64,000 nucleotides of DNA from Calidifontibacillus oryziterrae (GCF_000331575.1 NZ_ANOK01000006.1:62001-126000), one strand, 5' to 3'; shown: positions 25,707-37,107, counted from the stretch's first letter. Numbers and translations are program-made. The notes: a model not told the origin generated them from the sequence alone.

Positions 25707-26945
25707 ATGGAGAAAAGACGAGTTGTTATCACAGGTTTAGGTGCAGTTACACCTTGTGGAAATAACTTAGATACCACATGGAACAATGTTATAAATGGTA
25801 TTTCCGGTGTTAGCGAGGTAACGAGAATTGATAAAGATCAGTTTCCGGCTAAAGTAGCAGGCGAATTAAAGAATTTTAATCCGGAAGATTTTTTTGATAA
25901 AAAAGAAGCAAGAAGAATGGACAAATTTACTCAATATGCGATGGCTGCTTCATTAATGGCAGTAAAAGATGCAAATCTTGAGATCACCGATGAAATAGCG
26001 CCAAGAGTAGGTGTTTGGATAGGTTCAGGTATCGGCGGCATGGAAACACATGAAGAGCAGCACAGGAATTTCCTAGAAAAAGGTTATCGTCGCGTAAGTC
26101 CATTCTATGTGCCAATGATGATTGCTGATATGGCCGCAGGCCAAGTTTCGATTGCGCTAGGTGCAAAAGGGATTAATGCTTGTACAGTAACTGCTTGTGC
26201 TTCGGGCGCAAATTCCGTTGGGGATGCCTTTAAAGTTATTCAACGTGGCGATGCTGATTATATGATAACAGGTGGAACTGAAGCACCGATTACAAACATG
26301 GCATTTGCTGGCTTTTGTATGGCTAAAGCATTGTCAACAAATCCAGATCCAAAGACAGCTAGTCGCCCGTTTGATTTAAATCGTGATGGTTTTGTAATGG
26401 GGGAAGGGGCAGGTATTCTGGTACTAGAATCATTAGAAACTGCTCTTAGTCGTGGTGCAAAGATTTATGCTGAGATTGTTGGCTATGGAGCTACCGGTGA
26501 TGCTTATCACATTACCGCTCCTGCTCCTGGTGGTGAAGGCGGAGTAAGAGCGATGAGGCAGGCATTGCAGGATGCTGGGATTAAGCCTGAAGATATTGAT
26601 TACATGAATGCACATGGTACGAGTACAGACTACAACGATAAATATGAAACAATGGCTATTAAGGAGGTTTTCGGTGAGCATGCCTATAAAATGGCTGTTA
26701 GTTCAACGAAGTCAGTCACAGGACATTTATTAGGTGCAGCAGGTGCAGTAGAGGCAATTTTCTCCGTTAAAGCAATTACAGATGGAGTTATTCCACCAAC
26801 AATGAATCTTGAAACTCCTGATCCGGAATGTGACTTAGATTATGTTCCTAATCAAGCTCGAAAGCAGGAAGTAAAAACAGTACTAAGTAACTCATTAGGA
26901 TTTGGTGGTCACAACGTTTCCCTCATTTTCAAAAAATATGAATAG
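25707..26945 (+). CDS. fabF: Beta-ketoacyl-ACP synthase II
   Basis: FabF elongates acyl-ACP by condensation with malonyl-ACP. The 412-residue enzyme has the Cys-His-His triad: C164 in [11 protein letters not shown]303 in [11 protein letters not shown] and H340 in [15 protein letters not shown], and ends in [18 protein letters not shown]. It follows fabH as in B. subtilis, with GGGGAG upstream of ATG 25707, and ends at a strong bidirectional terminator. Confidence 0.96.
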   Translation: MEKRRVVITGLGAVTPCGNNLDTTWNNVINGISGVSEVTRIDKDQFPAKVAGELKNFNPEDFFDKKEARRMDKFTQYAMAASLMAVKDANLEITDEIAPRVGVWIGSGIGGMETHEEQHRNFLEKGYRRVSPFYVPMMIADMAAGQVSIALGAKGINACTVTACASGANSVGDAFKVIQRGDADYMITGGTEAPITNMAFAGFCMAKALSTNPDPKTASRPFDLNRDGFVMGEGAGILVLESLETALSRGAKIYAEIVGYGATGDAYHITAPAPGGEGGVRAMRQALQDAGIKPEDIDYMNAHGTSTDYNDKYETMAIKEVFGEHAYKMAVSSTKSVTGHLLGAAGAVEAIFSVKAITDGVIPPTMNLETPDPECDLDYVPNQARKQEVKTVLSNSLGFGGHNVSLIFKKYE

Positions 26946-27000
26946 TAGGTCTTGATGTTTCTATAAATTTAGACTGTATGTAGTAAATATTTAACAGTAA

Positions 27001-27045
27001 AAAAAGCTAGCAAGGAATAATGAATTCCTGCTAGCTTTTTTTACT
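27001..27045. terminator. Bidirectional terminator fabF/LCP gene
   Basis: AAAAAGCTAGCAAGGAAT pairs with ATTCCTGCTAGCTTTTT (one bulge), giving T-runs in both directions. The right arm reaches the stop codon of the leftward LCP gene. Confidence 0.88.
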
Positions 27046-28075
27046 CGGTTCTTAAGTCATTTAACTCTGCAATTTGAACAGTTGAGCTAAAGAAATCTTT
27101 TAAAGCTTTCTTATTTTCTTCAAGGTCCATATCAAGAACAGAACCAGCGTGGCTATAACTTCCATTTTGGTATGAACCATCTACTGGGATTCTAATAGTT
27201 TCAATCTCCTTTGGATTCATGAGAAAGCTAGACCCAATACTGAGAATTGTTTTTGATCCAATATTAGTATCTATATATGGTTGAATTGTTCCTAGTAATC
27301 TAGGCAATTTTATAATTCCTTTTAAACTGATTACTTCGTCCTTTACAGCTGAAATTACTTGTTGTTGTCTTCTTACTCTACCAAAGTCGCTTTCAGCATC
27401 ATGGCGAAAACGTGCATATTTTAGAAGCTCAGCACCATCTAGATTCTGTAAACCAGGCTGAAAATCAATATAAAGTCCTCCGGCGTTATCTACATAGTAC
27501 ATACGTTTCTCCACATCAATTTCGACACCTTCTGGGGCGAGTGTATCGATCACATCAGAAAATCCATCAAAATCGACAATTGCATAGTATTGCACATCAA
27601 TTCCAAAGTTCTCTTTAATCGTTTCCCTTACTAACTCTGGACCGCCAAGAAAGTAGGCTGTATTAATTTTATTATCAGCATATCCAGGAATAGAAACATA
27701 TGAATCTCTCATAATCGAAGCGATTTTTGCACTTCCATTTTCCGGATCATATTGAGCAACCATAATTGTGTCAGTTCTGCCACTCTCAGAATTGGTAGAG
27801 TCTACACCTAATATGAGAACATTGATTTTCTCAAGGTCTTGAACACCATTGAATACCGGATCATCATCATGATTGTCTTCAGCATTTATGATTGGCGGCT
27901 TTTTATCAGTATCTATATACCCTAAATAAAATTCATAAACTCCATAGCCAATAAGAGCTAAGAAAAACGTAAACATAATTAATGCAATTTTAAATGGACT
28001 TCTTTTTCTTCTTCTTTTTATCATTCTTTTTTGTTGCTCTATATTTTTTCTACGCTCAATGCGCGTTTTAGACAT
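27041..28075 (-). CDS. LytR-CpsA-Psr (LCP) family cell-wall polymer ligase
   Basis: LCP enzymes attach teichoic acids or other anionic glycopolymers from lipid carriers to peptidoglycan on the outer membrane face. The 344-residue protein has a very basic cytoplasmic N-terminus (RRKNIEQQKRMIKRRRKR), one membrane helix near 30-50, and the LCP core: VLILGVDS, SGRTDTIMVA, ASIMRDSYV, KINTAYFLGG and the Arg-rich YARFRHDAESDFGRVRRQQ. It is most like the TagT/TagU group but I cannot name the paralogue. ATG 28075 follows GAGAGGTG. Confidence 0.88.
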   Translation of the reverse strand: MSKTRIERRKNIEQQKRMIKRRRKRSPFKIALIMFTFFLALIGYGVYEFYLGYIDTDKKPPIINAEDNHDDDPVFNGVQDLEKINVLILGVDSTNSESGRTDTIMVAQYDPENGSAKIASIMRDSYVSIPGYADNKINTAYFLGGPELVRETIKENFGIDVQYYAIVDFDGFSDVIDTLAPEGVEIDVEKRMYYVDNAGGLYIDFQPGLQNLDGAELLKYARFRHDAESDFGRVRRQQQVISAVKDEVISLKGIIKLPRLLGTIQPYIDTNIGSKTILSIGSSFLMNPKEIETIRIPVDGSYQNGSYSHAGSVLDMDLEENKKALKDFFSSTVQIAELNDLRTE

Positions 28076-28406
28076 ATATTGACACCTCTCATTAAGTCAC
28101 AACAACTAATTTACTCCGATTTTACTAATTCGTAAAGGGGTAAATGATAAAATGTTAAACCTTCAGAATAATAGAGTACTAGATTCGACAGTTATTTACA
28201 AACAATATTAACATAAATATAGAACTCTAGCGAAAATTACAGTGTTTTCCATGACATGAATAGTCTTATTATATTCCTACTTGAAGATTATCACTTTAAA
28301 TTGTCTTTTATTCATAAATATTTTTTTATTTCATATTAATGGTAGAAAGGGATCCGGACAAGCAGCAGTAATCATAATTTGTATCAAAACAGGGGGTACT
28401 CGGTCA
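28076..28406. other. Intergenic region between divergent LCP and small membrane genes
   Basis: This 331-nt AT-rich spacer separates two divergent genes. I see no strong inverted repeat or known operator. It must hold the promoters for both sides, but no hexamer pair is convincing enough to mark. Confidence 0.4.
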
Positions 28407-28610
28407 ATGATATTTAGACTGTTTATTTTTTTGATTGGATTTGGACTTGCTGTGGTAGGTGGGGTAAGTGTCATTGCATTTTTAAACATTTTAGCAACCG
28501 GTCAAAATTTTATAGAGTACTTCTTATTTATAAGTAAAAAAATCGAGTGTTACCTATTATTAATTGGGATCCTACTGATCACCTTGAGCGTTTATTTTCC
28601 TTCCAAATAA
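28407..28610 (+). CDS. Small two-helix membrane protein, unknown
   Basis: A 67-residue protein with two hydrophobic helices (about 3-31 and 47-63) separated by a short charged loop SKKIECY. The ATG at 28407 has AGGGGG about 8 nt upstream and is the sensible start; an in-frame upstream start at 28281 would add a low-complexity leader. I do not recognise the family. Similar short membrane proteins are common before yjbA in Bacillus, but I cannot confirm orthology. Confidence 0.6.
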   Translation: MIFRLFIFLIGFGLAVVGGVSVIAFLNILATGQNFIEYFLFISKKIECYLLLIGILLITLSVYFPSK

Positions 28611-28690
28611 TTTAGTTGAATTGGAATAATTTAGTTTTTAACTGCCTATACTGATTCCTAACAATGAGATTTGAAGTGAGGGGTTAAGAA

Positions 28691-29434
28691 ATGTTATATC
28701 TGCACGATGTTTGGGTGAATTGGTTTGAGGGAGAAGAAAATGGCTATAACGTTTGTCATTTTCATGAATGGCGGAAGGACGATACTGTTGAACTTTTAGA
28801 CCAAGCCCCATTAATAAAGGTAGAAAGACCATTATTCAATTACATTGAAAATGATTTAGCAGACCTGCCTCAATCTTTATTAAAGGATGTATATCAGAAA
28901 AGCTATATTCGCAAAAACCACGAACGAATCCAACAAGATTATTGCTTTATCGCAACGGATGGAATTGGAATTATTGCTATAGATACATTGGGCTATCATC
29001 TGCCAATCAGAAAAAGCCGCTTAATTCCAAGACAGGAACAATTAGTATACGATATGGCAGAGGGAATCGAAGCAACTACATACGACTTTGAAAGCCCAAC
29101 AAATAAGGAATATCACATACTATCACCAGATCCTCTAGTAATGAAGGGGTTAACCAGAAAAGAACGACAATTAAAACAATTATTGTTTATGACATTGGAT
29201 CAGCTTCAAACGACGGGAAATCCTGCTGAAATTCGCTATTGGTATACTGAGTGGAACCCAGCTAAATATCAAGAAACTCAAAAGCAAGATTTTGAATATG
29301 TCTGGAAACAACTGTATGAAGAAACAATGTACGGCTGGTCACCAAGGCATGAAAATCTTTGTGAACGTCTCGTCAAAGGGCATCCGTTCTTTGAAAAATT
29401 GTGGGAATTAGAGCATGGAACGAGAGTAAATTAG
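28691..29434 (+). CDS. yjbA: YjbA, DUF3603 family protein
   Basis: A 247-residue soluble protein of the DUF3603/YjbA type by sequence style ([27 protein letters not shown] at the start, the run being broken into conserved W, F and H positions) and by place immediately before trpS as in Bacillus subtilis. No catalytic motif is recognised; no signal peptide or membrane helix. ATG 28691 follows GTGAGGGG. Function unknown. The gene is convergent with trpS across a long hairpin that begins inside its stop codon. Confidence 0.8.
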   Translation: MLYLHDVWVNWFEGEENGYNVCHFHEWRKDDTVELLDQAPLIKVERPLFNYIENDLADLPQSLLKDVYQKSYIRKNHERIQQDYCFIATDGIGIIAIDTLGYHLPIRKSRLIPRQEQLVYDMAEGIEATTYDFESPTNKEYHILSPDPLVMKGLTRKERQLKQLLFMTLDQLQTTGNPAEIRYWYTEWNPAKYQETQKQDFEYVWKQLYEETMYGWSPRHENLCERLVKGHPFFEKLWELEHGTRVN

Positions 29435-29554
29435 AGGCTGACTCAAACATAGGGGGAACAAGCACCTCTGGTACTACGTTTAGCTAAGAAAAAAGTATTT
29501 TTCGCTAAATGTTACAATTCCGGAGTAGCTAGCCCCCTACCTCAGTTAGCCTCT
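29433..29554. other. ~120-nt imperfect hairpin between yjbA and trpS
   Basis: Left arm AGAGGCTGACT...ATAGGGGG...TTTAGC is imperfectly complementary to right arm GCTAAA...CCCCCTA...AGTTAGCCTCT. The centre is a 7-bp AAAAAGTATTTTT-type loop. The length is much greater than needed for a terminator; it may be a miniature inverted-repeat element serving as one. Confidence 0.7.
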
Positions 29555-29561
29555 TATTTGA

Positions 29562-30566
<1,005 letters not shown>

Positions 30567-30654
30567 TTATCTTTGTAAGTTCTTAATATTTGAATTCCGT
30601 TAAAACCTGCTCTCTTTTCGACTTTACCCAAATTTTAACTAGGTCATACAAAAA

Positions 30655-30857
30655 AGGCCATTCATCCCCTAAATAAGGGACGAATGGACCGCGGTGCCAC
30701 CCTTGTTATTCCAAGCTTGGAATCACTTTAAATATATTTGCTCTAAAGCCCATTCCATAACATTTCACTACTTGTTTTCACCAACCACAAGCTCTCTAAA
30801 AGCTTCCTGATATGTACTTATCTTTATCATCGCAATTTACATATTCAATTAATTTTG
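30655..30857 (-). promoter_or_regulatory. T-box riboswitch of trpS
   Basis: The minus strand carries the T-box sequence AAGGGTGGCACCGCGG (30689-30704), followed by a terminator hairpin (GGTCCATTCGTCCC with its complement, 30656-30690) and a T6 run. A UGG specifier candidate is in TTATGGAATGGG upstream. The antiterminator would use the T-box 5' half, standard for tRNA-sensing leaders. Confidence 0.93.
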
Positions 30858-30863
30858 AATTTT

Positions 30864-30892
30864 ATTATAGACAAGGGGCAATTAAAAAGCAA
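30864..30892 (-). promoter_or_regulatory. Sigma-A promoter of trpS
   Basis: Minus-strand -35 TTGCTT (30887-30892) and a perfect -10 TATAAT (30864-30869) are 17 nt apart; transcription would start near 30857, just before the T-box leader. Confidence 0.8.
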
Positions 30893-31234
30893 GTCTGTTA
30901 ATCATAAAAAAGTAAAGGCCAGAAACGCGTTTGTCGATTTAATAAAATTAACTAAAACTGTAAATAATACCATTAAATAGTCCACCTTGAAAAATGTATC
31001 TGATTTCTATTTAAGCATAATTAAATTAATCTGGAAGGGATAGTATAAATTATAAGATGGTACCTATCTATGACTATTTTTTGAATACTAGGATAATTTA
31101 TATACATAATAATTAGAATATTTATATAATTATTTCGTGAGTATGATCGATATAAAAGTAAATTCTTATTGGCCTAATGTGTTTGTTTCAGTTCTGCAAT
31201 CTATCGTATTGCAAAAATGATGGAGGTCGTTGTT
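30893..31234. other. AT-rich intergenic region upstream of opp
   Basis: This spacer has no credible gene. Near its end, TGCAAT-CTATCGT-ATTGCA (31195-31213) is a 6-bp-arm inverted repeat ending 8 nt before the oppA ribosome site; it might be an operator or a hairpin influencing translation. No reliable promoter hexamers were identified. Confidence 0.45.
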
Positions 31235-32875
31235 ATGAAAATGAAGTTGTTATTCCTAGTTTTATTACTATTGTTGAGCAGTCTATTAGCTGGGTGCGGT
31301 GAAAAGAAAGAAAAAGCAACTGAGGATGGACAGACTGCTGAAGCAACGGCGGAAGAGCAAGTTCTTAACTTGTTAGAGGCTGCTGAACTACCAACTATGG
31401 ATACAACCCAAGCTGATGATTCTGCCTCATTTGTTGCAATGAACCAAGTTTTTGAAGGATTATACCGTCTTGGCCCTGATAATACACCTGTCCCTGGTGT
31501 CGCTAAGGAGGTAATTAAAAGTGAAAGTGGAGCAGTCCTTACATTTATATTAAATGAAAATGCAAACTGGAGTGATGGTACACCAGTAACCGCCAATGAT
31601 TTTGTTTATGCTTGGCAAAAGGCTTTACATCCTGAAACACTTTCTCCTTATGCTCATCTTATGAAACCGATAAAAAATGCGATGGCAATTATTACAAAAG
31701 ATGATCCCTTATTCGGGAAAGTTGATGAGCTAGGTGTGAAAGCAATTGATGACAAAACTCTTGAGGTGACCCTTGAAATACCGGTTCCTTACTTTGTAAG
31801 CTTAACCTCATTTGCAACTTTCTTCCCGCAAAAACAAGAGTTTGTTGAAACCCAAGGAAGTGATTTTGCACTTTATGCAGATAAAATGATTTATAATGGA
31901 CCATTTGTGATGTCTGAATGGAATGCGAGCGGGTGGACATTTAGAAAAAACAATGAGTATTGGGATAAGGATTCTGTGAAGCTAGAACAAATCAATTATA
32001 AAGTAATTAAAGATGCTGCTACTGAGTCCAACCTTTTTGAAAGAGGCCAGGCGGACCGTGCCATTTTAAGTGCTGAGTTAGTTGATCTATATCAAGATCA
32101 TCCTGATTTTATGACCTATAGCGAACCAACGATGTGGTATTTAAAGTTTAATATTGACCGGGTACCTTTGGCACAACGAAAAGCGATACAACGAGCTATT
32201 AACAAAGAGGATTTCGTTCATACAATGTTAAACAATGGCTCGTTAGTTGCTGATTATTTCCACCCTGCTGATTTTGTAACTCATCCTGATACGGGAGAAG
32301 ATTTTCGGGCAAAGCACGGCAACATCATTTCCTATAGTGTTGTGGAGGCGAAAAGATATTGGGTGGAAGCTGGTTCTCCAATTGTAACTTGGGAGTTGTT
32401 AATAAATGATCGTGACGAAATAAAAAGAATTGCTGAGTATATAAAAAACCAGTTAGAAACAAACCTTCCGGGATTAACAATTAATATTAATGTTCAACCT
32501 TTTAAACAAAGGTTAGCATTAGATGATGAAATAGATTATGATATTCAGTTCACTGGATGGGGACCTGATTATCAAGATCCATTGACTTTTATGGATTTAT
32601 GGATCACAAATGGTGGAAACAATAAAACAAATTATTCTAACCGTGAGTATGACAAAATTATTGAAGATGCTTTAGTAAATCTTAATGACTTAGGTGCTCG
32701 CTTTGAGAATCTACAGGACGCAGAACGAATTTTGCTTGAACAGGATGCTGTACTTGCACCTCTTTATCAGCGAGGTCGTGCGGTCCTACAGAAAAGCTAT
32801 GTAAAAAACTTAATTGTACATCCGTTCGGACCAGAATATAGCTTCAAGTGGGCGTATATCGAAGGGAAGGAATAA
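31235..32875 (+). CDS. oppA: Oligopeptide ABC transporter, substrate-binding lipoprotein
   Basis: OppA captures extracellular oligopeptides for import. From ATG 31235 it is 546 residues with a lipoprotein signal ending LLAGCG (lipidated C19), then an SBP family-5 fold: LNLLEAAELPTMDTT, FEGLYRL, WSDGTPVTANDFVYAW, and C-terminal YQDPLTFMDLWITN. GGAGGT is 7 nt upstream of 31235; an earlier in-frame ATG (31217) lies ahead of that site. In Bacillus, Opp also imports signalling peptides for competence and sporulation. First gene of oppABCDF. Confidence 0.93.
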   Translation: MKMKLLFLVLLLLLSSLLAGCGEKKEKATEDGQTAEATAEEQVLNLLEAAELPTMDTTQADDSASFVAMNQVFEGLYRLGPDNTPVPGVAKEVIKSESGAVLTFILNENANWSDGTPVTANDFVYAWQKALHPETLSPYAHLMKPIKNAMAIITKDDPLFGKVDELGVKAIDDKTLEVTLEIPVPYFVSLTSFATFFPQKQEFVETQGSDFALYADKMIYNGPFVMSEWNASGWTFRKNNEYWDKDSVKLEQINYKVIKDAATESNLFERGQADRAILSAELVDLYQDHPDFMTYSEPTMWYLKFNIDRVPLAQRKAIQRAINKEDFVHTMLNNGSLVADYFHPADFVTHPDTGEDFRAKHGNIISYSVVEAKRYWVEAGSPIVTWELLINDRDEIKRIAEYIKNQLETNLPGLTININVQPFKQRLALDDEIDYDIQFTGWGPDYQDPLTFMDLWITNGGNNKTNYSNREYDKIIEDALVNLNDLGARFENLQDAERILLEQDAVLAPLYQRGRAVLQKSYVKNLIVHPFGPEYSFKWAYIEGKE

Positions 32876-32992
32876 GATAAACGTCAGAGCCTAGACTGTA
32901 GAGGTTGCGATTCCATTGGAGGATAGCCCCTCTCTTTTTTCTTTCCAAACAAATCGAAAGAAGAGCGGTAATAAAGGAAGGAAGTGGTAAAG

Positions 32993-33925
32993 TTGATCCG
33001 TTATATCGGTACACGCTTACTTTACATGCTTTTAACATTGTTAATTATTGCGTCGTTAACATTTTTTTTAATGCAAACATTACCAGGGTCGCCGTTTAAT
33101 GACGAAAAATTAACTGATACCCAAGTAGAGCTGTTAAATGAAAAATATGGTTTAGATCGTCATGTAGCGATTCAGTATATTTTATATATGAAGAATTTAC
33201 TTCATGGCGACTTAGGTGTTTCCTTTCAATTTGATGGACGACCTGTCACTGAAATTATTGGAGAAAGAATCCCAGCTTCTGCTTTTTTAGGAGGACAGGC
33301 TTTACTATTTGGAACTGTTATTGGAGTATTCCTAGGTATTATATCTGCACTCAAACATAATACATTTATTGATTATGGATCGATGGTAGTAGCTGTTTTA
33401 GGAGTTTCGGTTCCATCGTTTGTATTTGCAGGTTTATTGCAATATTGGTTTAGTGTAAGATTGGGGCTGTTCCCTGTCGCGTTTTGGGATGGTTATACTT
33501 ATACAATCCTTCCAACGATAGCACTTTCTGTTTTCGTTATCGCAACTGTTGCTCGTTTTATGAGAACAGAAATGCTTGAAGTGTTAGGACAAGATTATAT
33601 TATAACGGCGAGGGCGAAAGGGATTAGTCAAGGAGCCGTTGTTATTAAACATACAATTCGGAATGCGTTAATACCTGTAGTTACCATACTCGGGCCTCTA
33701 ACTGTGAATGTGATGACTGGTTCATTAGTAATTGAAAAAATATTTGGAATTCCAGGTCTGGGGGAGCAATTTGTTATGTCGATTATGACAAATGACTACC
33801 CTGTAATTATGGGGACAACATTGTTTTACAGTGCATTATTCATTTGTATTGTTTTTATTATTGATATTTTGTATGGGATCATTGATCCAAGAATTCGCAT
33901 TGCTGGGGGAAGGTTCAATGAGTGA
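32993..33925 (+). CDS. oppB: Oligopeptide ABC transporter permease OppB
   Basis: A 310-residue inner-membrane permease with about six helices. It begins MIRYIGTRLLYMLLTLLIIA, has the typical LPGSPF periplasmic segment and the cytoplasmic EAA loop YIITARAKGISQGAVVIKH, and ends IDPRIRIAGGRFNE. I choose TTG 32993, about eight nt after AGGAAG, because it gives the normal family N-terminus; GTG 32984 is in frame but too close to the ribosome site. Its end overlaps oppC by 8 nt. Confidence 0.93.
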   Translation: MIRYIGTRLLYMLLTLLIIASLTFFLMQTLPGSPFNDEKLTDTQVELLNEKYGLDRHVAIQYILYMKNLLHGDLGVSFQFDGRPVTEIIGERIPASAFLGGQALLFGTVIGVFLGIISALKHNTFIDYGSMVVAVLGVSVPSFVFAGLLQYWFSVRLGLFPVAFWDGYTYTILPTIALSVFVIATVARFMRTEMLEVLGQDYIITARAKGISQGAVVIKHTIRNALIPVVTILGPLTVNVMTGSLVIEKIFGIPGLGEQFVMSIMTNDYPVIMGTTLFYSALFICIVFIIDILYGIIDPRIRIAGGRFNE

Positions 33926-34934
33926 CCAGAGGAGTCGAGAAAGCATTGAGCTATTCAAGCCGGTTTTTGTAAATAATAGTTTTAATGAAGGGATTGATAG
34001 GAGAAGCTTTACGTACTGGCAGGATACCTGGATGCGATTAAGGAGAAATAGGGCAGCGTTTACCGGACTTGTTATTATTTGTATCATAATGATTCTAGCT
34101 ATTATTGGGCCTTCATTAAGTGAATACTCCTATAAAGACCAGGATTTGGGACGTGCTAATTTGCCACCAAAAATACCTGTTTTGGAGTATATACCATTTC
34201 TAGGCCTTGATGGAGTAGATACTCGTGGTATTGATCAGTACGAAAGAAAGAGTATAGACGAATATTTTTGGTTTGGAACAGATGACTTAGGGCGTGACAT
34301 TTGGACAAGAACGTGGCACGGGACACGAATCTCTTTATACATTGCTTTTTTAGCGGCAGTGATAGACATTGTTATCGGGGTTGTCTATGGAGGAATTTCA
34401 GGTTTTTATGGTGGTCGGATTGATAATATTATGCAGCGCATGATTGAAATTCTAGTCGGTATTCCCAGTTTAATTGTTGTTATACTATTCATTCTTGTGC
34501 TTGAGCCTGGCATAATTTCGATAACAATCGCGATGGTAATAACGGGGTGGGTTGGAATGGCAAGAGTAGTACGGGGACAAATATTAAAATTAAAAGATCA
34601 AGAGTTTGTTTTAGCATCAAAAACGTTAGGTGCTAGTGATAGTCGTTTACTCTGGAAACAGCTAATACCCAATACGATCGGACCTATTATCATAACTGCG
34701 ATGTTTACAATCCCAAGTGCGATTTTTACAGAAGCTTTTTTGAGCTTTATTGGCCTTGGGCTACGCCCGCCGTCTGCATCCTTAGGAACCCTTGTAAATG
34801 ACGGCTTTAAAACTATGCGAATATACCCACACTTAATGGCCATATCTTCTGTTGTGATCAGTTTAATTATGATTAGCTTTAACCTTTTAGGTGATGGTCT
34901 CCGCGATGCGTTAGATCCAAGAATGCGAAGATAG
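33918..34934 (+). CDS. oppC: Oligopeptide ABC transporter permease OppC
   Basis: A 338-residue permease: a cytoplasmic N-terminal tail (MSDQRSRESIELFKPVF), a first helix near 55-75, a large extracytoplasmic loop containing FGTDDLGRDIWTRTWHG, and the EAA loop FVLASKTLGASDSRLLWKQ. It ends DGLRDALDPRMRR, typical of OppC/DppC. ATG 33918 overlaps the end of oppB by 8 nt with GGGGGAAGG upstream, implying translational coupling. Confidence 0.93.
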   Translation: MSDQRSRESIELFKPVFVNNSFNEGIDRRSFTYWQDTWMRLRRNRAAFTGLVIICIIMILAIIGPSLSEYSYKDQDLGRANLPPKIPVLEYIPFLGLDGVDTRGIDQYERKSIDEYFWFGTDDLGRDIWTRTWHGTRISLYIAFLAAVIDIVIGVVYGGISGFYGGRIDNIMQRMIEILVGIPSLIVVILFILVLEPGIISITIAMVITGWVGMARVVRGQILKLKDQEFVLASKTLGASDSRLLWKQLIPNTIGPIIITAMFTIPSAIFTEAFLSFIGLGLRPPSASLGTLVNDGFKTMRIYPHLMAISSVVISLIMISFNLLGDGLRDALDPRMRR

Positions 34935-34946
34935 GGTGGTGGTAGG

Positions 34947-35969
34947 ATGGGAAAGATTCTTGAAGTACGAGATTTACATGTTTGTTTTGATACCTTTAGT
35001 GGGGAGGTACATGCAGTTCGTGGTGTGGATTTCTACTTGGAAGAGGGGGAAACGCTAGCTATTGTCGGCGAATCGGGTTCGGGTAAATCGGTAATGACAA
35101 AATGTATTATGCGGCTTCTTCCTACTCCACTAAGTCGAATCCCTAAGGGTGAAATACTTTATAAAGGAAAAAATGTTATTAAATTGAAGGAAAAAGAAAT
35201 GCAAACTGTTCGTGGTTCAGAAATATCAATGATTTTTCAGGACCCAATGACATCTTTGAATCCTACAATGACAATAGGGAAGCAAATCACAGAAGGTTTA
35301 ATGAAGCATCAAAACTTAAGTAAAAAAGAAACTAAGATGCGTGCAATACAGCTGTTAACGCTTGTTGGGCTTCCTAATCCTGAAAAAAGAGTCAACCAAT
35401 ACCCTCATCAATTTTCGGGTGGTATGAGACAGCGTGTTGTAATTGCTATGGCGATAGCATGTAATCCAAAAATATTAATTGCGGATGAACCTACGACCGC
35501 ACTCGATGTAACGATACAATCTCAGATCCTTGAGTTAATGAAGGATTTACAAGTGAAGATGCATACATCCATTATTATCATTACACATGACCTTGGAGTT
35601 GTGGCTAATGTTGCCGATCGTGTTGCAGTAATGTATGCAGGAATCATTATTGAAACAGGAACCGTAGATGAAATTTTCTATCGATCTAACCATCCATATA
35701 CTTGGGGGTTATTAACTTCAATGCCAACGTTACAAACAAAGTCTACAAGACTTGTTGCAATACCTGGAACACCACCAGATTTAATATCCCCACCAAAAGG
35801 ATGTCCGTTTGCTTCGCGTTGCCAATATGTTATGGAAGTTTGTATAAATCATATGCCAGATTATTCAAATTTAACAGATACACATCTTGTTGCCTGTTGG
35901 TTACTAGATGATCGAGCACCGAGGATTGAACAACCTTTCATTGCAAGAGGAGGCACAGGTGATGGTTAA
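34947..35969 (+). CDS. oppD: Oligopeptide ABC transporter ATPase OppD
   Basis: A 340-residue ABC ATPase with Walker A GESGSGKS, signature FSGGMRQRVVIAMA, Walker B ILIADEPTTALD and H-loop IITHDLGVVA. The C-terminal oligopeptide/dipeptide extension includes GTPPDLISPPKGCPFASRC with clustered cysteines. GGTGGTAGG precedes ATG 34947, 12 nt after oppC. The stop overlaps oppF by 8 nt. Confidence 0.94.
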   Translation: MGKILEVRDLHVCFDTFSGEVHAVRGVDFYLEEGETLAIVGESGSGKSVMTKCIMRLLPTPLSRIPKGEILYKGKNVIKLKEKEMQTVRGSEISMIFQDPMTSLNPTMTIGKQITEGLMKHQNLSKKETKMRAIQLLTLVGLPNPEKRVNQYPHQFSGGMRQRVVIAMAIACNPKILIADEPTTALDVTIQSQILELMKDLQVKMHTSIIIITHDLGVVANVADRVAVMYAGIIIETGTVDEIFYRSNHPYTWGLLTSMPTLQTKSTRLVAIPGTPPDLISPPKGCPFASRCQYVMEVCINHMPDYSNLTDTHLVACWLLDDRAPRIEQPFIARGGTGDG

Positions 35970-36933
35970 AAATTGTGAAGCATTGATCGAAGTGAAAAAT
36001 TTAAAAAAATACTTTCATGTAGGTAATAGTCAAACATTAAAAGCTGTTGATAATGTTTCCTTTGAAATATATAAAGGAGAGACATTTGGTCTAGTGGGGG
36101 AATCTGGTTGTGGAAAATCAACTACCGGTCGTACGATTATGGGTCTTATTGAAGCTACATCAGGCTACGTTCTTTATGAAGGAAAGGATGTACAACATGG
36201 GAAAAAGTCTAAAAGGAATCGTAAAGAGCTTTATCGTAAAATGCAAATGATATTTCAAGATCCCTACGCATCCTTGAATCCACGTATGACAGTTTCTGAT
36301 ATAATCGCTGAAGGTATAGATATTCATGGTTTGGCAAGAAATTTTGATGATCGATTGAAGAAAGTATTTAATCTGTTAGAGACGGTAGGGTTAAACCGTG
36401 AGCATGCCAATCGTTATCCCCATGAGTTCTCCGGCGGACAACGTCAGCGGATTGGAATCGCACGGGCACTTGCTGTAGAGCCGGACTTTATAATTGCTGA
36501 TGAGCCTATTTCTGCGTTGGATGTATCAATCCAAGCACAGGTTGTAAATCTGATGAAAGAATTACAGCAAGAACGGAATATAACCTATTTATTTATCGCG
36601 CACGATTTATCAATGGTGAAGTTTATTAGTGATCGGATTGGTGTGATGTATTTAGGTAGTATTGTAGAATTAGCTGAAAGCAATCGTCTTTATGAAGAAC
36701 CACTGCATCCCTATACAAAGGTGCTGCTATCAGCAATTCCACAACCAGATCCTGTCACGGAACGGAGAAGGGAGCGAATTATTCCAAAAGGTGATATTCC
36801 AAGCCCAATTAACCCACCAAGTGGGTGTCGCTTTCATACTAGATGTCCGCTTGCTATGAATATTTGTAAGACATCCGAACCAAAATTATTAAATATAAAA
36901 GAAGATCAGTGGGTTGCATGTCACCTATATTAA
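35962..36933 (+). CDS. oppF: Oligopeptide ABC transporter ATPase OppF
   Basis: A 323-residue ABC ATPase: Walker [10 protein letters not shown], signature [14 protein letters not shown], Walker [13 protein letters not shown], and C-terminal [19 protein letters not shown]. It pairs with OppD to energise import. The true start is ATG 35962, preceded by GAGGAGG and overlapping the oppD stop; in-frame starts upstream lie inside oppD. It ends the five-gene operon at a terminator. Confidence 0.94.
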   Translation: MVKNCEALIEVKNLKKYFHVGNSQTLKAVDNVSFEIYKGETFGLVGESGCGKSTTGRTIMGLIEATSGYVLYEGKDVQHGKKSKRNRKELYRKMQMIFQDPYASLNPRMTVSDIIAEGIDIHGLARNFDDRLKKVFNLLETVGLNREHANRYPHEFSGGQRQRIGIARALAVEPDFIIADEPISALDVSIQAQVVNLMKELQQERNITYLFIAHDLSMVKFISDRIGVMYLGSIVELAESNRLYEEPLHPYTKVLLSAIPQPDPVTERRRERIIPKGDIPSPINPPSGCRFHTRCPLAMNICKTSEPKLLNIKEDQWVACHLY

Positions 36934-36976
36934 CAAAGTATAATAAGTGTTCTTTAGAATATAATTAGTTAATCTT

Positions 36977-37006
36977 AGCTAATATTTCTATTAGCTGGTT
37001 TTTTTT
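36977..37006 (+). terminator. opp operon terminator
   Basis: AGCTAATA-TTTC-TATTAGCT is a perfect 8-bp stem (36977-36996), followed by GG and eight Ts. Confidence 0.88.
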
Positions 37007-37107
37007 ACTACATAAAATAAAAATGAAAAATGTCAAAAAAGCCTGTTTCCTGTATGAAAATGTCCTATAATAAAAAAGAGAGAAAAAAATGATAGGAGTA
37101 TTCAGCG

